Part shown: positions 7,712 to 16,432 of the stretch, one piece after another
Layout: each line of letters begins with the position of its first letter
Numbering within the stretch: the first letter of the stretch is position 1
From: PALSA-911 sp963743035
GTDB taxonomy: Bacteria; Pseudomonadota; Alphaproteobacteria; Acetobacterales; Acetobacteraceae
NCBI GenBank assembly: GCA_963743035.1
Contig: CAVUOB010000009.1
Span: forward strand, 147,059-211,058
Length of the DNA: 64,000 nucleotides
Direction: 5' to 3'
Made by a program: the position numbers and the translations under genes
Notes under the pieces: generated by a model
What the model was told of the DNA's origin: nothing
What the model saw: the letters and a program-made list of their open reading frames with translations, nothing else
Database searches by the model: none

Positions 7712-9160
7712 TCAACCCCTGTCGGCATCCTTCGCGCTCAGATCGATCGCCACGAAGGCCGGCTTGCCCTGGCGAACGATCCGCAGCGCCACAGACTGGT
7801 CCTTGCTCGCGGCGCGGATCGCCTTCGCGGCCTCTTCGGGCGAGGTGACCGGCTGCGACCCGACGCCGACGATCACGTCGCCAGGCCGGATGCCGGCATC
7901 CTGCGCGGGCGAGTCGGGCTGGACCTCGCGGACCACCGCACCCTTGGTGCCCTTCGGCAGGTCGAGCTCACCGCGGATCTCCGGCGACAGCTCGGCCAGT
8001 GCCAGGCCGACCCTGCCGCGCCCATCGGCGTTGCCGGCATCGGCGACCTTCTGATCGGTCGGCATCGCCGCCAGGTTGAACGTGACGGTGCGCGAAGCGC
8101 CGTCATGGAAGATCTCCACATTCACCTTGTCGCCCGGCTTATCGGCGCCGACCATCATCGCCAGTTCATGCGGGTCCTTCACCGCCTTGCCGTTGACCGA
8201 ACGGATCACGTCGCCGGCGTCGATCCCGGCCTTTGCCGCCGGACTGTCAGGTGCCACGCCGGCAACCAGCGCGCCCTCGGCCGAGGGCAGCTTCAGCGCG
8301 CGCGCCATGGCCGGCGCGATCGGCTGGGTCTCGACCCCCGCGTAGCCGCGGGTGACATGGCCATTCTTCTCCAGATCAGCCACCACCGTCTTGACCACGT
8401 TGGCGGGAATGGCAAAGCCGATGCCGATCGACCCGCCGGAGGGCGAGAGGATGGCGCTGTTCACGCCGACCACCTTGCCGTCCTGGTTGAACAGCGGACC
8501 ACCGGAGTTACCCTGATTGATCGGCGCGTCGATCTGGATGAATTGGTCATACGGACCCGCGCCGATGTCGCGGCCTTTGGCCGACACGATGCCCGCCGTC
8601 ACGGTGCCCCCGAGACCGAACGGATTGCCCATCGCGACCACCCACTCGCCCGGCCGCACGGCGGCCGAATCGCCAAGCTGGATATAGGGCAGCTGCTTGC
8701 CGCCGGTGTCGACCTTCAACACGGCCAGATCGGTGCGTTCGTCGCGTCCGATGACCTTGGCCGAGAGTTCGGTGCCGTCATCGAGCATGACGGAGACGGA
8801 TTTGGCGTCCTTGACCACGTGGTTATTGGTCACAACGGTGCCACTTGGATCGACGATGAAGCCGGATCCCCGCGCCTCGACCGTACGGCGCCGCTCGGGC
8901 TGCATCTGCATGAACGGCATGCCGCCTTCAGGCCCTTCCGCGCTCGCCTGCATCTTCACCGTGATGGAGACCACCGCCGGCTTCACCTGGGCAACCAGGT
9001 CGGAGAAATCAGGAATATGCGCGGCAGCGGCCGGCGGGTTCACGGGCGCGGGGCTGGCAGTGGGAGCTGCCTGCGCGGCCAGGATCGCCGCACCGGACAA
9101 AGTGCTGCCGGCGAGCAGGACGGCCATAAAGCGCAGCCGCAAACGGGTCGGGTGTGCCAT
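7712..9160 (-). CDS. degP: DegP/DegQ-type periplasmic serine endoprotease (HtrA family, two PDZ domains)
   Basis: 482 residues. I chose ATG 9160, which has GGAG 7 bases upstream and begins a signal peptide (Arg-rich start, hydrophobic stretch, AAQAAP), rather than the longer frame to 9247. Catalytic triad visible: His114 in TNNHVVKDA, Asp144 in RTDLAVLKV, Ser219 in GNSGGPLF. Two PDZ domains follow (GYAGVET...; GRVGLALAELS...). It degrades or refolds misfolded envelope proteins. MucD is an alternative name for this architecture. Confidence 0.93.
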   Translation of the reverse strand: MAHPTRLRLRFMAVLLAGSTLSGAAILAAQAAPTASPAPVNPPAAAAHIPDFSDLVAQVKPAVVSITVKMQASAEGPEGGMPFMQMQPERRRTVEARGSGFIVDPSGTVVTNNHVVKDAKSVSVMLDDGTELSAKVIGRDERTDLAVLKVDTGGKQLPYIQLGDSAAVRPGEWVVAMGNPFGLGGTVTAGIVSAKGRDIGAGPYDQFIQIDAPINQGNSGGPLFNQDGKVVGVNSAILSPSGGSIGIGFAIPANVVKTVVADLEKNGHVTRGYAGVETQPIAPAMARALKLPSAEGALVAGVAPDSPAAKAGIDAGDVIRSVNGKAVKDPHELAMMVGADKPGDKVNVEIFHDGASRTVTFNLAAMPTDQKVADAGNADGRGRVGLALAELSPEIRGELDLPKGTKGAVVREVQPDSPAQDAGIRPGDVIVGVGSQPVTSPEEAAKAIRAASKDQSVALRIVRQGKPAFVAIDLSAKDADRG

Positions 9161-9585
9161 AATTACTCCACATTCGGTATGGCGCCGGGATGGCGCCGCT
9201 GACAGATGGAATTTAGTGCCGGCCGGATAACGGTTGGACATCTGCAACGCTTAAACCGGGTCCATTGGCGGTTACACGGTCCTGTTACAATTTACCGACC
9301 GGTAAACTCCGGGTGTTCCGCGGACGATAAGGTTCGGCTGGGCATCGAAATTTCAGGCTGCAGGCCGCAAGGCCGGTTTCCGTCGACATCCGGCGCGCGA
9401 CCAGAAAATGAAACGGTTCTGTAAACGGACATTTGCCGCCCTCCGGTCGCTCCGATCCCTGAGCGCCAAGAGAATTTCCTGCAACTGCAAAGGGATAACG
9501 TCGGTCAGCCGCATGTCTGCGGCGTCCAATGATTGATACACCGTTGCACGATTGGGATGCGCGGGCGGGCCCTTGCCTGGCCTTG
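9161..9585. other. Intergenic region upstream of degP, no gene seen
   Basis: 425 bases between the start of degP and the end of sufE. Open frames here have no start with a ribosome site and no recognisable product. The one clear structure is the palindrome TTTACCGACCGGTAAA at 9291-9306, listed separately. Confidence 0.6.
9291..9306. promoter_or_regulatory. Perfect 7-2-7 palindrome, candidate TetR-type operator
   Basis: TTTACCG-AC-CGGTAAA is fully self-complementary and lies 131 bases upstream of the degP start. Palindromes with an ACCGACCGGT core are typical of TetR-family operators. No TetR gene is in the window, so the regulator would be elsewhere; the role is inferred. Confidence 0.4.
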
Positions 9586-10029
9586 TCAGGCCATCTGCAG
9601 CGCGGCGCGTTCGCGGATCTTGCGGGCCATGGCGGCGATGCCGTTGCCGCGGTTGGTCGACAGCGCTTCCAGCAGGCCGAGATCCTTCAGGAATACCGGG
9701 TCGGTGGCTATGATTTCCGCCGGGGCGCGGCCGGAATAGACCCGCAGCAGGAGCGCCACCAGGCCGGAGACGATCGCGGCATCGGATGCCCCGGCCAGAT
9801 AGAGCCTGCCGTCGCGCAGCTGCGCCTCCATCCACACCCGGCTCTGACAGCCGGGCACGCGATGGGCGTCGTCGGCCCACTCGGCGGGATAGGGCGGCAA
9901 CTTGCGGCCGAGCTCGATGATGAACTGGTAGCGGTCCATCCAGTCGTCGAACACGTCGAGCTCTTCGCCGATGGCGGCGATGGCCTCCGCAGCGGTGGGT
10001 TCTTCGGGCAGCAGGAAGGGATCGGGCAT
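9586..10029 (-). CDS. sufE: SufE family cysteine desulfuration protein
   Basis: 147 residues from ATG 10029; a GTG start at 10074 is possible but gives an atypical extension. The SufE fold is recognisable: an ELDVFDDWMDRYQFIIELG segment, then the active-site cysteine in VPGCQSRVWM. SufE accepts persulfide sulfur from the SufS desulfurase for Fe-S cluster assembly. No other suf genes are nearby; it is a stand-alone gene ending about 90 bp from hslU. Confidence 0.93.
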   Translation of the reverse strand: MPDPFLLPEEPTAAEAIAAIGEELDVFDDWMDRYQFIIELGRKLPPYPAEWADDAHRVPGCQSRVWMEAQLRDGRLYLAGASDAAIVSGLVALLLRVYSGRAPAEIIATDPVFLKDLGLLEALSTNRGNGIAAMARKIRERAALQMA

Positions 10030-10120
10030 GCGAGGGATGTGCGGTCCCCGATGGGCCACGTCAAGCAGCAGCACGGACGTGGCCCAGGGGGCAGCCGGGC
10101 CTGAAAAGAAAAGACCGCCC

Positions 10121-11446
10121 TTACAGGATGAACCGGCTCAGATCGCCCTTCTTCGCCAGCGGCGCGACCCGTTCGGCGACATAGGCGGCATCGACGGTCA
10201 CCGTCTCGCCGGCCCGGTCGGTGGCGGTGAAGCTGATATCCTCGAGCAGCTTCTCCAGCACCGTATGCAGCCGGCGGGCGCCGATGTTCTCGATCCGGTC
10301 ATTGATGTCCGATGCCAGCTCCGCCAGCGCGTCGATCGCGTCCTCGGAGAACTCCAGCTTCACGCCTTCGGTGCTCAGCAGGGAAAAATACTGCTTCAGC
10401 AGCGAGTGCTCGGGCTCGGTCAGGATGCGGCGCAGATCGGCGCGCGACAGCGGGGCCAGTTCCACCCGGATCGGCAGCCGGCCCTGCAATTCCGGCAGCA
10501 GGTCGGACGGCTTGGCGAGATGGAACGCGCCGGAGGCGATGAACAGCACGTGATCGGTCTTCACCGGGCCATATTTCGTGCTGACGGTGGTGCCCTCGAT
10601 CAACGGCAGCAGGTCGCGCTGCACGCCCTCGCGCGACACGTCGCCGCCGCGAAACCCGCCTTCGGTGGTACGGGCGCAGATCTTGTCGATCTCGTCGATG
10701 AACACGATGCCGTTGTTCTCGGCGTGGGCGACGGCGTCCTTGGCGAGCTGATCGGCATCCAGCAGCCGGTCCGCCTCCTCCCGCTCCAGCGCGCGGCGGG
10801 CGGCTTCCACGGTCATCTTGCGGTTCTGGGCCGGACGGTTGCCCATCATGCCCTTCATCATCTCGCCGAGATTGATCATCTGTCCCGGCGGCATCCCGGG
10901 GATGTCGAACTGCCCGATCGGCATGCCGCCGGGCGTATCGGCCACCGCGATGTCGATCTCCTTGTCCTCGAACTCGCCGGCGCGCAGCATGCGGCGGAAC
11001 TTGGAGCGGGTATCGGCCGCCGCGCCCTCGCCGACCAGCGCGGTGATCAGCCGCTCCTCGGCGGCCAGTTCCGCCTTGGCCTGGACTTCCTTGCGCTGGG
11101 TGTCGCGCAGCATGGTCAGGCTGGCCTCCACCAGGTCGCGCACGATGCTTTCGACGTCACGGCCGACATAGCCGACCTCGGTGAATTTCGTCGCCTCCAC
11201 CTTCAGGAACGGCGCCTGGGCCAGCTTGGCCAGGCGGCGCGCGATCTCGGTCTTGCCGCAGCCGGTCGGGCCGATCATCAGGATGTTCTTCGGCACCACC
11301 TCCTCGCGCAGCCCCTCGGGGAGCTGCTGGCGGCGCCAGCGATTGCGCAGGGCGATGGCCACGGCGCGCTTGGCGTCGCCCTGGCCGACGATGAAGCGGT
11401 CGAGCTCGGAGACGATCTCCCGCGGGGAATAGGTCGGGACCTCCAT
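10121..11446 (-). CDS. hslU: ATP-dependent protease ATPase subunit HslU
   Basis: 441 residues, normal length. Walker A GPTGCGKT (59-66), pore loop GYVGRD (92-97), Walker B IVFIDEIDKI, and the C-terminal LSRFIL that inserts between HslV subunits. HslU unfolds substrates and threads them into HslV in the cytoplasm. Its start overlaps the hslV stop by one base (TGATG), indicating translational coupling. Confidence 0.98.
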   Translation of the reverse strand: MEVPTYSPREIVSELDRFIVGQGDAKRAVAIALRNRWRRQQLPEGLREEVVPKNILMIGPTGCGKTEIARRLAKLAQAPFLKVEATKFTEVGYVGRDVESIVRDLVEASLTMLRDTQRKEVQAKAELAAEERLITALVGEGAAADTRSKFRRMLRAGEFEDKEIDIAVADTPGGMPIGQFDIPGMPPGQMINLGEMMKGMMGNRPAQNRKMTVEAARRALEREEADRLLDADQLAKDAVAHAENNGIVFIDEIDKICARTTEGGFRGGDVSREGVQRDLLPLIEGTTVSTKYGPVKTDHVLFIASGAFHLAKPSDLLPELQGRLPIRVELAPLSRADLRRILTEPEHSLLKQYFSLLSTEGVKLEFSEDAIDALAELASDINDRIENIGARRLHTVLEKLLEDISFTATDRAGETVTVDAAYVAERVAPLAKKGDLSRFIL

Positions 11447-12006
11447 CAGATGGTCTCCACAATCACGCTGTTATTCGTATAGACGCAGATGTCAGCGGCA
11501 ATCTTCATGGCGCGCCGGGCAATCTCCTCCGCTTCCAGGGCCGGCACGGTCATCAGCGCGCGGGCCGCGGAAAGCGCGAAATTGCCGCCGGAGCCGATGG
11601 CGATCACGCCGTCCTCCGGTTCCAGCACATCGCCGTTGCCGGTCAGGGTGAAGCTGCGCTCGGCATCGGCCACGGCCATCATGGCCTCCAGCCGGCGCAG
11701 GTAGCGGTCGGTGCGCCAGTCTTTCGCCAGTTCGACGCAGGCGCGCTCCAGCTGATTGGGGAAACGCTCGAGCTTGGCTTCCAGCCGCTCCAGCAGGGTG
11801 AAGGCATCCGCGGTCGCGCCGGCGAAGCCCGCCAGCACGGTGCCACCGGCACCGATGCGACGGACTTTTCTGGCATTGCCCTTGACCACGGTGTTGCCAA
11901 GGCTGACCTGGCCGTCGCCGGCCATGGCCACTTTCCCGTCACGGCGAACGCAAAGGATGGTTGTCCCATGCCAGCCGATGGGGTCGTTCGATGATATGTT
12001 GTGCAT
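11446..12006 (-). CDS. hslV: ATP-dependent protease proteolytic subunit HslV
   Basis: 186 residues from ATG 12006. The propeptide ends in Gly14 and the mature enzyme would begin with catalytic Thr15 (WHG-TTILCV). GDGQVSLGNTVVKGNARKVRR and the G-x-G-x-A region (LAGFAGATADAFTLLE) are typical. It forms the proteolytic double ring of HslVU. No Shine-Dalgarno is evident before this ATG; a heat-shock-like promoter lies immediately upstream (12014-12047), so the message could be leaderless or nearly so. Confidence 0.96.
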   Translation of the reverse strand: MHNISSNDPIGWHGTTILCVRRDGKVAMAGDGQVSLGNTVVKGNARKVRRIGAGGTVLAGFAGATADAFTLLERLEAKLERFPNQLERACVELAKDWRTDRYLRRLEAMMAVADAERSFTLTGNGDVLEPEDGVIAIGSGGNFALSAARALMTVPALEAEEIARRAMKIAADICVYTNNSVIVETI

Positions 12007-12013
12007 GGTGGCG

Positions 12014-12047
12014 GAGATGGCCCTAACTGTGCCCCTGAGCAAGGGCG
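12014..12047 (-). promoter_or_regulatory. Possible sigma32 (RpoH)-type promoter of hslVU
   Basis: On the minus strand CGCCCTTGCTC (12047-12037) is followed 16 bases later by CCATCTC (12020-12014), resembling the RpoH pattern CNCCCTTGAA-N13-17-CCCCATNT. hslVU is a classical heat-shock operon. The -35 matches only in its first part, and transcription would begin at or next to the start codon, so this is tentative. Confidence 0.35.
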
Positions 12048-12095
12048 ATTACCGGCGCGGCCAGGATGGCAGGAATGTCGGCAGGTCAGTCCCGG

Positions 12096-13205
12096 CTAAT
12101 AGGTCAGGACCGTGCGGATGCTCTCGCCGCGGCGCATGAGGTCGAACCCCTCATTGATCTGCTCGAAAGGCAGAACATGGGTGATCAGGTCGTCGATGTT
12201 GATCTTGCCGTCCATGTACCAATCGACGATGCGCGGCACGTCGGTGCGCCCGCGCGCGCCGCCGAACGCCGTGCCCTTCCAGACCCGGCCGGTCACCAGC
12301 TGGAACGGCCGGGTGGAGATCTCCTGCCCGGCGCCGGCGACGCCGATGACGATGCTCTGCCCCCAGCCGCGATGGGCGCATTCCAGCGCCTGGCGCATGA
12401 CCTTGGTGTTGCCGATGCACTCGAAGCTGTAATCGGCGCCGCCCTTGGTCAGATCGACCAGATAGGGCACCAGATCGCCCTCGACCTCGCTCGGATTGAC
12501 GAAATGGGTCATGCCGAATTTTTCCGCCATGGCGCGGCGGCCCGGATTGAGGTCGACGCCGACGATCATGTCGGCACCGGCCATGCGGGCGCCCTGCACC
12601 ACGTTCAGCCCGATGCCGCCAAGGCCGAACACGACCACCCGTGCCCCCGGCTCGACCTTGGCGGTGTTGATCACCGCGCCGATCCCGGTGGTGACGCCGC
12701 AGCCGATGTAGCAGACCTTCTCCAGCGGGGCGTCCTTCCGGATCTTCGCCAAGGCGATTTCCGGCACGACCGAGAAATTCGCGAAAGTGGACGTGCCCAT
12801 GTAGTGGTACACCGGCTGGCCGTCGCAGGAGAACCGGCTGGTGCCGTCCGGCATCACGCCGCGGCCTTGCGTCGCGCGGATGGCGACGCAGAGATTGGTC
12901 TTGCGGCTGAGGCAGTATTCGCATTGCCGGCATTCCGGCGTGTAGAGCGGGATGACGTGATCGCCCTTCTTCAGGCTGGTCACGTTCTTGCCGACATCCA
13001 CCACAACGCCGGCGCCCTCATGGCCCAGAATGGCCGGGAAGATCCCCTCGGGGTCGGCGCCCGAGAGGGTGAATTCGTCGGTATGGCAGATGCCGGTGGC
13101 CTTCATTTCCACCAGCACCTCGCCCTCGCGCGGGCCGTCGAGGTCGACCGTCTCGATGCTGAGTTTCTCCCCGGCCTTACGGGCGACGGCGGCGCGGACT
13201 TTCAT
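12096..13205 (-). CDS. frmA: S-(hydroxymethyl)glutathione dehydrogenase / class III alcohol dehydrogenase
   Basis: 369 residues. Zinc-dependent medium-chain dehydrogenase: catalytic zinc region TGICHTDEFTLSGADPEG with GHEGAGVV, the structural zinc cysteines in CRQCEYCLSRKTNLC, and the Rossmann motif GLGGIGL. Class III features such as LSRKTNLC and the IRATQGRGVMPDGTSRF segment mark it as the glutathione-dependent formaldehyde dehydrogenase. It oxidises S-hydroxymethylglutathione to S-formylglutathione with NAD. No frmB is adjacent. Confidence 0.95.
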   Translation of the reverse strand: MKVRAAVARKAGEKLSIETVDLDGPREGEVLVEMKATGICHTDEFTLSGADPEGIFPAILGHEGAGVVVDVGKNVTSLKKGDHVIPLYTPECRQCEYCLSRKTNLCVAIRATQGRGVMPDGTSRFSCDGQPVYHYMGTSTFANFSVVPEIALAKIRKDAPLEKVCYIGCGVTTGIGAVINTAKVEPGARVVVFGLGGIGLNVVQGARMAGADMIVGVDLNPGRRAMAEKFGMTHFVNPSEVEGDLVPYLVDLTKGGADYSFECIGNTKVMRQALECAHRGWGQSIVIGVAGAGQEISTRPFQLVTGRVWKGTAFGGARGRTDVPRIVDWYMDGKINIDDLITHVLPFEQINEGFDLMRRGESIRTVLTY

Positions 13206-13348
13206 GGTGCTGTTCCGTGATGGTGTCAGGGGCTGGTGTCGGGGGGATGGTGCGGACTTGGTGGATGATTAACAAGCTGCCAGCGTCCGGTCAGCCCCTC
13301 CGGGTCAGTCTTGCACCAGAGTCGTCCCGCCGGTGTTTCCTGCGGTAC

Positions 13349-13390
13349 AAAAAAATCGCGAACCGGCGGCACCGCGCCGCCGATCCGCGA
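13349..13390 (-). terminator. Rho-independent terminator after the 13410-14033 gene
   Basis: On the minus strand a GC-rich hairpin (GGCGGC/GCCGCC core with outer TCGCG/CGCGA arms, 13390-13356) is followed at once by seven T residues (13355-13349). It lies 20 bases beyond the stop codon of the hypothetical gene. Confidence 0.85.
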
Positions 13391-13409
13391 TGCGTTCCTT
13401 CTGCTCGAA

Positions 13410-14033
13410 TCAGTTGTTGAGCTGCGCGACCTGTACCGGCGCGGCCCCCGAACGGTTGTCCACCATCAGAGTGCGCGGAGCGCTGCGCTGCGGGTGCGGC
13501 ACGACCAACGGCAGCGTCGCCGGCACGCCCGCACCCGCACAGGCATTGCGGGTCGAGCTCACGTCGACCTTCGGCGCCGCGCCGTTGCCCGCATAGACGA
13601 TCCGCTGCGTGCAGGTGCCGTTGCTATCGGTGAAAGACGTCACCACGACGGTTCGCACCTGCCCGCCATCCTGGGGAATCGCGACCTCCATGGCCCGGTT
13701 CTGCTCGGCCCAGTTGGAGTTGGCCCAGTTGGAGTTGGCCCAGTCGGAGTTGGCGAACGCACGCTGCACGTTGGCCATCATCTGCTCCATCTCCCGCATC
13801 ATTGCGACCGGAGACGGCATTGCCGGGAATCCGCCTCCCGCGTCGAATATGGGCTGCGGCATGGATCCGAAAGGCTCGCCGGCGGGAAGCACCAGCACCA
13901 CGGCGCCAAGGGGCACCTGGATCAGCCGGTCCTGTCGTGGCGGAGAACCTTGCGCGAGGGCGCTCCCTGCGCCGGCCAGGCCGCCGGCGACCAGGCCAAG
14001 CGCGGCAAGAACGACAGAGGTGGATTTCCGCAT
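13410..14033 (-). CDS. Hypothetical secreted protein with NWANS repeats
   Basis: 207 residues from ATG 14033, with GGAGG 7 bases upstream, so the start is firm. A signal peptide is clear (MRKSTSVVLAALGLVAGGLA...ALAQG). The middle holds a short Trp/Asn repeat (DWANSNWANSNWAEQN, about residues 94-109) coded by three 15-bp tandem repeats. The C-terminal part has two cysteines (SNGTCTQRI, RNACAG) that could form a disulfide. No family recognised; probably periplasmic or surface-exposed. It ends in a good intrinsic terminator and appears monocistronic. Confidence 0.8.
   Translation of the reverse strand: MRKSTSVVLAALGLVAGGLAGAGSALAQGSPPRQDRLIQVPLGAVVLVLPAGEPFGSMPQPIFDAGGGFPAMPSPVAMMREMEQMMANVQRAFANSDWANSNWANSNWAEQNRAMEVAIPQDGGQVRTVVVTSFTDSNGTCTQRIVYAGNGAAPKVDVSSTRNACAGAGVPATLPLVVPHPQRSAPRTLMVDNRSGAAPVQVAQLNN
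13711..13755 (-). repeat. Three 15-bp tandem repeats coding NWANS
   Basis: Two identical copies of CAGTTGGAGTTGGCC (13711-13725, 13726-13740) and a third with two changes (13741-13755), in frame with the secreted protein. Copy-number variation would alter the protein by five residues per unit without a frameshift. Confidence 0.9.
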
Positions 14034-14191
14034 TGAATGACCTCCATTTGCAGCGATCCGACGACCCGAATTTAGCGCGCCGGCGCGGCCGATTCCACCG
14101 CGCCCAACGGCTGGGGCGATTAAAATTTCGACAGCGGGGACAACGTTTTTGTCACATCGGCACCGGGCGAATTTCAATCCCGGCCCCCGGC

Positions 14192-15247
14192 TCAATCCTC
14201 GAACCTGTCGGTCATCGCCATGCGCACGCATTTGCGCATGACCGAGGGCAGCGCTGCGTTCTGCAGAGCGCCAACGGGGTGCAGGAAGCCATCCGCCTCG
14301 ATCCGCGCGACCGTGGCGGCGAATACGATCAGCCGCAGCTCGAAATGGGTGAAAACGTGCCGGACCTCTCCGGTCCGGCGCCATTTCGCCGGCATCGGCG
14401 CCTGGCTCAGCGCCTCCACCGCCGGCAAGGGCGAGCCGAGCCACTCCGTCCCCGGCAGCTCCGTCATGCCGCCGAGCAGCCCTTCCGGCCGGCGCCGGCG
14501 CAACAGCACATTGCCGGCCGCATCCGTCAGCCAGAAATGCGCCCCGTAGCGCACCGGGCGCAGGGCTTTCGGCGCCTTGCGCGGCAGTTCCGCCGCGATG
14601 CCCGCCTGCCGGCCGGCGCAGGACCCGGACCACGGACACAAGCCGCAGGCCGGCTGCGTCGGCGTGCACAATGTGGCCCCCAGATCGAACAGCGCCTGGG
14701 CGAAATCGGACGGTCGGGCCAGGGCAGCCGGATCGGCCCCGAGTTGCCGGGCCGCCGCGCGCAGGGCGGGCTTGGCCGCCGGCATCGGCTCGGCGATGGC
14801 AAAGATCCGTGCCGTCACTCTTTCGACATTGCCGTCCACCGGCACGCCGGGCTGGCCGAAGGCGATCGCCGCGATCGCGGTGGCGGTGTATGGCCCGATG
14901 CCGGGCAACGCCAGCAGCGCGTCGATATCCCGGGGAAAGCCGCCCTGTTCCGCCACGACCCTGGCGCAGGCGTGCAGGTTTCGCGCCCGCGCGTAGTAGC
15001 CAAGCCCGGCCCAGGCGACCAGCACGGCCTCCAGCGGCGAGGCGGCCAAAGCGTTCACGTCGGGGAAGCGGCGGACAAACCTCTCGTAGTACGGTATGGC
15101 CGTCGTCACGTTCGTCTGCTGCAGCATGATCTCGCTCAGCCAGACGCGGTACGGGTCCGGCGTCTCCCCTGGCAAGGCCCGCCAGGGCAGCGTCCGCCGG
15201 TGCCGGTCGTACCAGGCGAGCAGCGCGGTCGCAGGAGGGGTTGGCAT
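14192..15247 (-). CDS. mutY: A/G-specific adenine glycosylase MutY
   Basis: 351 residues from ATG 15247 (a GTG at 15262 is possible). Catalytic region SEIMLQQTNVTTAIPYYERF, helix-hairpin-helix LPGIGPYTATAIAA with VDGNVERV, and the Fe-S loop C-x6-C-x2-C-x5-C (CTPTQPACGLCPWSGSC). The C-terminal NUDIX-like domain (GAHFWLTDAAGNVLLRRR...) recognises 8-oxoguanine. It removes adenine mispaired with 8-oxoG. It is divergent from the DUF721 gene and the two start codons share the same CATG. Confidence 0.96.
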   Translation of the reverse strand: MPTPPATALLAWYDRHRRTLPWRALPGETPDPYRVWLSEIMLQQTNVTTAIPYYERFVRRFPDVNALAASPLEAVLVAWAGLGYYARARNLHACARVVAEQGGFPRDIDALLALPGIGPYTATAIAAIAFGQPGVPVDGNVERVTARIFAIAEPMPAAKPALRAAARQLGADPAALARPSDFAQALFDLGATLCTPTQPACGLCPWSGSCAGRQAGIAAELPRKAPKALRPVRYGAHFWLTDAAGNVLLRRRRPEGLLGGMTELPGTEWLGSPLPAVEALSQAPMPAKWRRTGEVRHVFTHFELRLIVFAATVARIEADGFLHPVGALQNAALPSVMRKCVRMAMTDRFED

Positions 15248-15794
15248 GATCAAGCGGGACACGCAGCCGGGTATGGCGAGCCAGGCACGTCACGTCTATG
15301 GCCCTCGCCCGGTGGGGGCGCTGGTACCGGCCATCGCCCGTCCGGCGTTTCGCCGGCGCGCGCCCGCCGCGGCGCAGGTGATGGCGGACTGGGCCGATAT
15401 CGTCGGGCCCAAGCTGGCGGCGCAGACCGCGCCGCGCCGGCTGTCGGCGGGCAAGCTGACCATCGCCTGCACCGGGCCGGTGGCGATGGAGCTGCAGCAT
15501 TTGGCCCCGCAGCTGATCGCACGGATCAACACCCATCTGGGCTCGGCCGTCGTCACCGCTCTCGGCTTCGTCCAGGCGAGCACTGTCGTCGCCGAACCTT
15601 CCCGAGTCGCGGCCAGGGTTGCGCGTCCCCTGTCCGCGGCCGATGAACGCCGCGCGGAGGAAGCCGTCGCCGCCCTTCCCCCAGGCGATCTGCGGGATGC
15701 ACTGGCGGCACTCAGCCGCGCGGTGCTGACCGCAGAGCCGGCACGGGGCCGCAGCCGCGCTAAAGCCTCGACTCCTCCACTCCCCAAGCAGTAG
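15246..15794 (+). CDS. DUF721 domain protein (DciA-like)
   Basis: 182 residues from ATG 15246, preceded by AGGAGGGG with 5-base spacing. The DUF721 core is clear: WADIVGPKLAAQTAPRRLSAGKLTIACTGPVAMELQHL. DUF721 proteins are the DciA family; several members load the replicative helicase DnaB. The C-terminus is basic and Pro/Ala-rich. It is followed 23 bp later by the DsbA-like gene and then smc. Confidence 0.85.
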   Translation: MIKRDTQPGMASQARHVYGPRPVGALVPAIARPAFRRRAPAAAQVMADWADIVGPKLAAQTAPRRLSAGKLTIACTGPVAMELQHLAPQLIARINTHLGSAVVTALGFVQASTVVAEPSRVAARVARPLSAADERRAEEAVAALPPGDLRDALAALSRAVLTAEPARGRSRAKASTPPLPKQ

Positions 15795-15817
15795 AAATAC
15801 AAGATATAGAGGTTCCG

Positions 15818-16420
15818 ATGCCGTTCACCCGTCGTTCACTACTATCCGTTGTTGCGGTCAGCTCGCTGGCCCCGGCTTTCGCGCGCGCTGCGGAGCCCGC
15901 CTCCCAGGGCGAGCGCGCCCTCGGCAGCCCCACCGCCAAGGTCCAGGTGCAGGAGTTCTTCTCCCTCACCTGCACCCATTGTGCCGCCTTCGCCAACACG
16001 ACCTTCCCCAAGGTGAAGACCGACCTCATCGACACCGGCAAGGTGCGGTTCATCTATCACGACTTCCCGCTGGATCAGGTCGCGCTGACCGCCGCGATGG
16101 TGGCCCGCTCCTTGCCGGCGGAGCGTTACGAGCCGTTCATCGCCGCGCTGTTCGCCAACCAGGACCGCTGGGCGTTCAATCGCCAGGCGAATCCGACCGA
16201 CGAGCTGTGGAAGACCGCGGCCCTCGCCGGCATGAGCCGCGCCACCTTCGATGCCGCGATCGCCGACACCGCGTTGAAGAACTGGATCGTCGCCCGGCAG
16301 ACGGCGGATCAGGCGAAGTACAACATCAATGCAACCCCCAGCTTCGTGATCAACGGCAAGATGACCTCGGGCGCCATGAGCTTTGAGGATTTCGCCAAGC
16401 TGGTCTCCGAAGCCTCCTGA
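15818..16420 (+). CDS. DsbA family thiol:disulfide protein (thioredoxin fold)
   Basis: 200 residues with a signal peptide that contains a twin-Arg (FTRRSLLSVVAVSSLAPAFA), possibly Tat-type. Active-site motif CTHC (Cys52-Cys55) in FFSLTCTHC and a cis-Pro loop NATPSFVINGK. This matches the DsbA/Com1-like group common in alphaproteobacteria next to smc; it may oxidise or isomerise periplasmic thiols. It lies 12 bp before smc. Confidence 0.92.
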   Translation: MPFTRRSLLSVVAVSSLAPAFARAAEPASQGERALGSPTAKVQVQEFFSLTCTHCAAFANTTFPKVKTDLIDTGKVRFIYHDFPLDQVALTAAMVARSLPAERYEPFIAALFANQDRWAFNRQANPTDELWKTAALAGMSRATFDAAIADTALKNWIVARQTADQAKYNINATPSFVINGKMTSGAMSFEDFAKLVSEAS

Positions 16421-16432
16421 ACGGAGACCGAT

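Noticed and set aside
13410..15536. 708-codon open frame on the minus strand spanning the NWANS protein and the mutY region
   Set aside because: Only its last 207 codons, with their own strong ribosome site and signal peptide, look real. The rest is a shadow of mutY in another frame.
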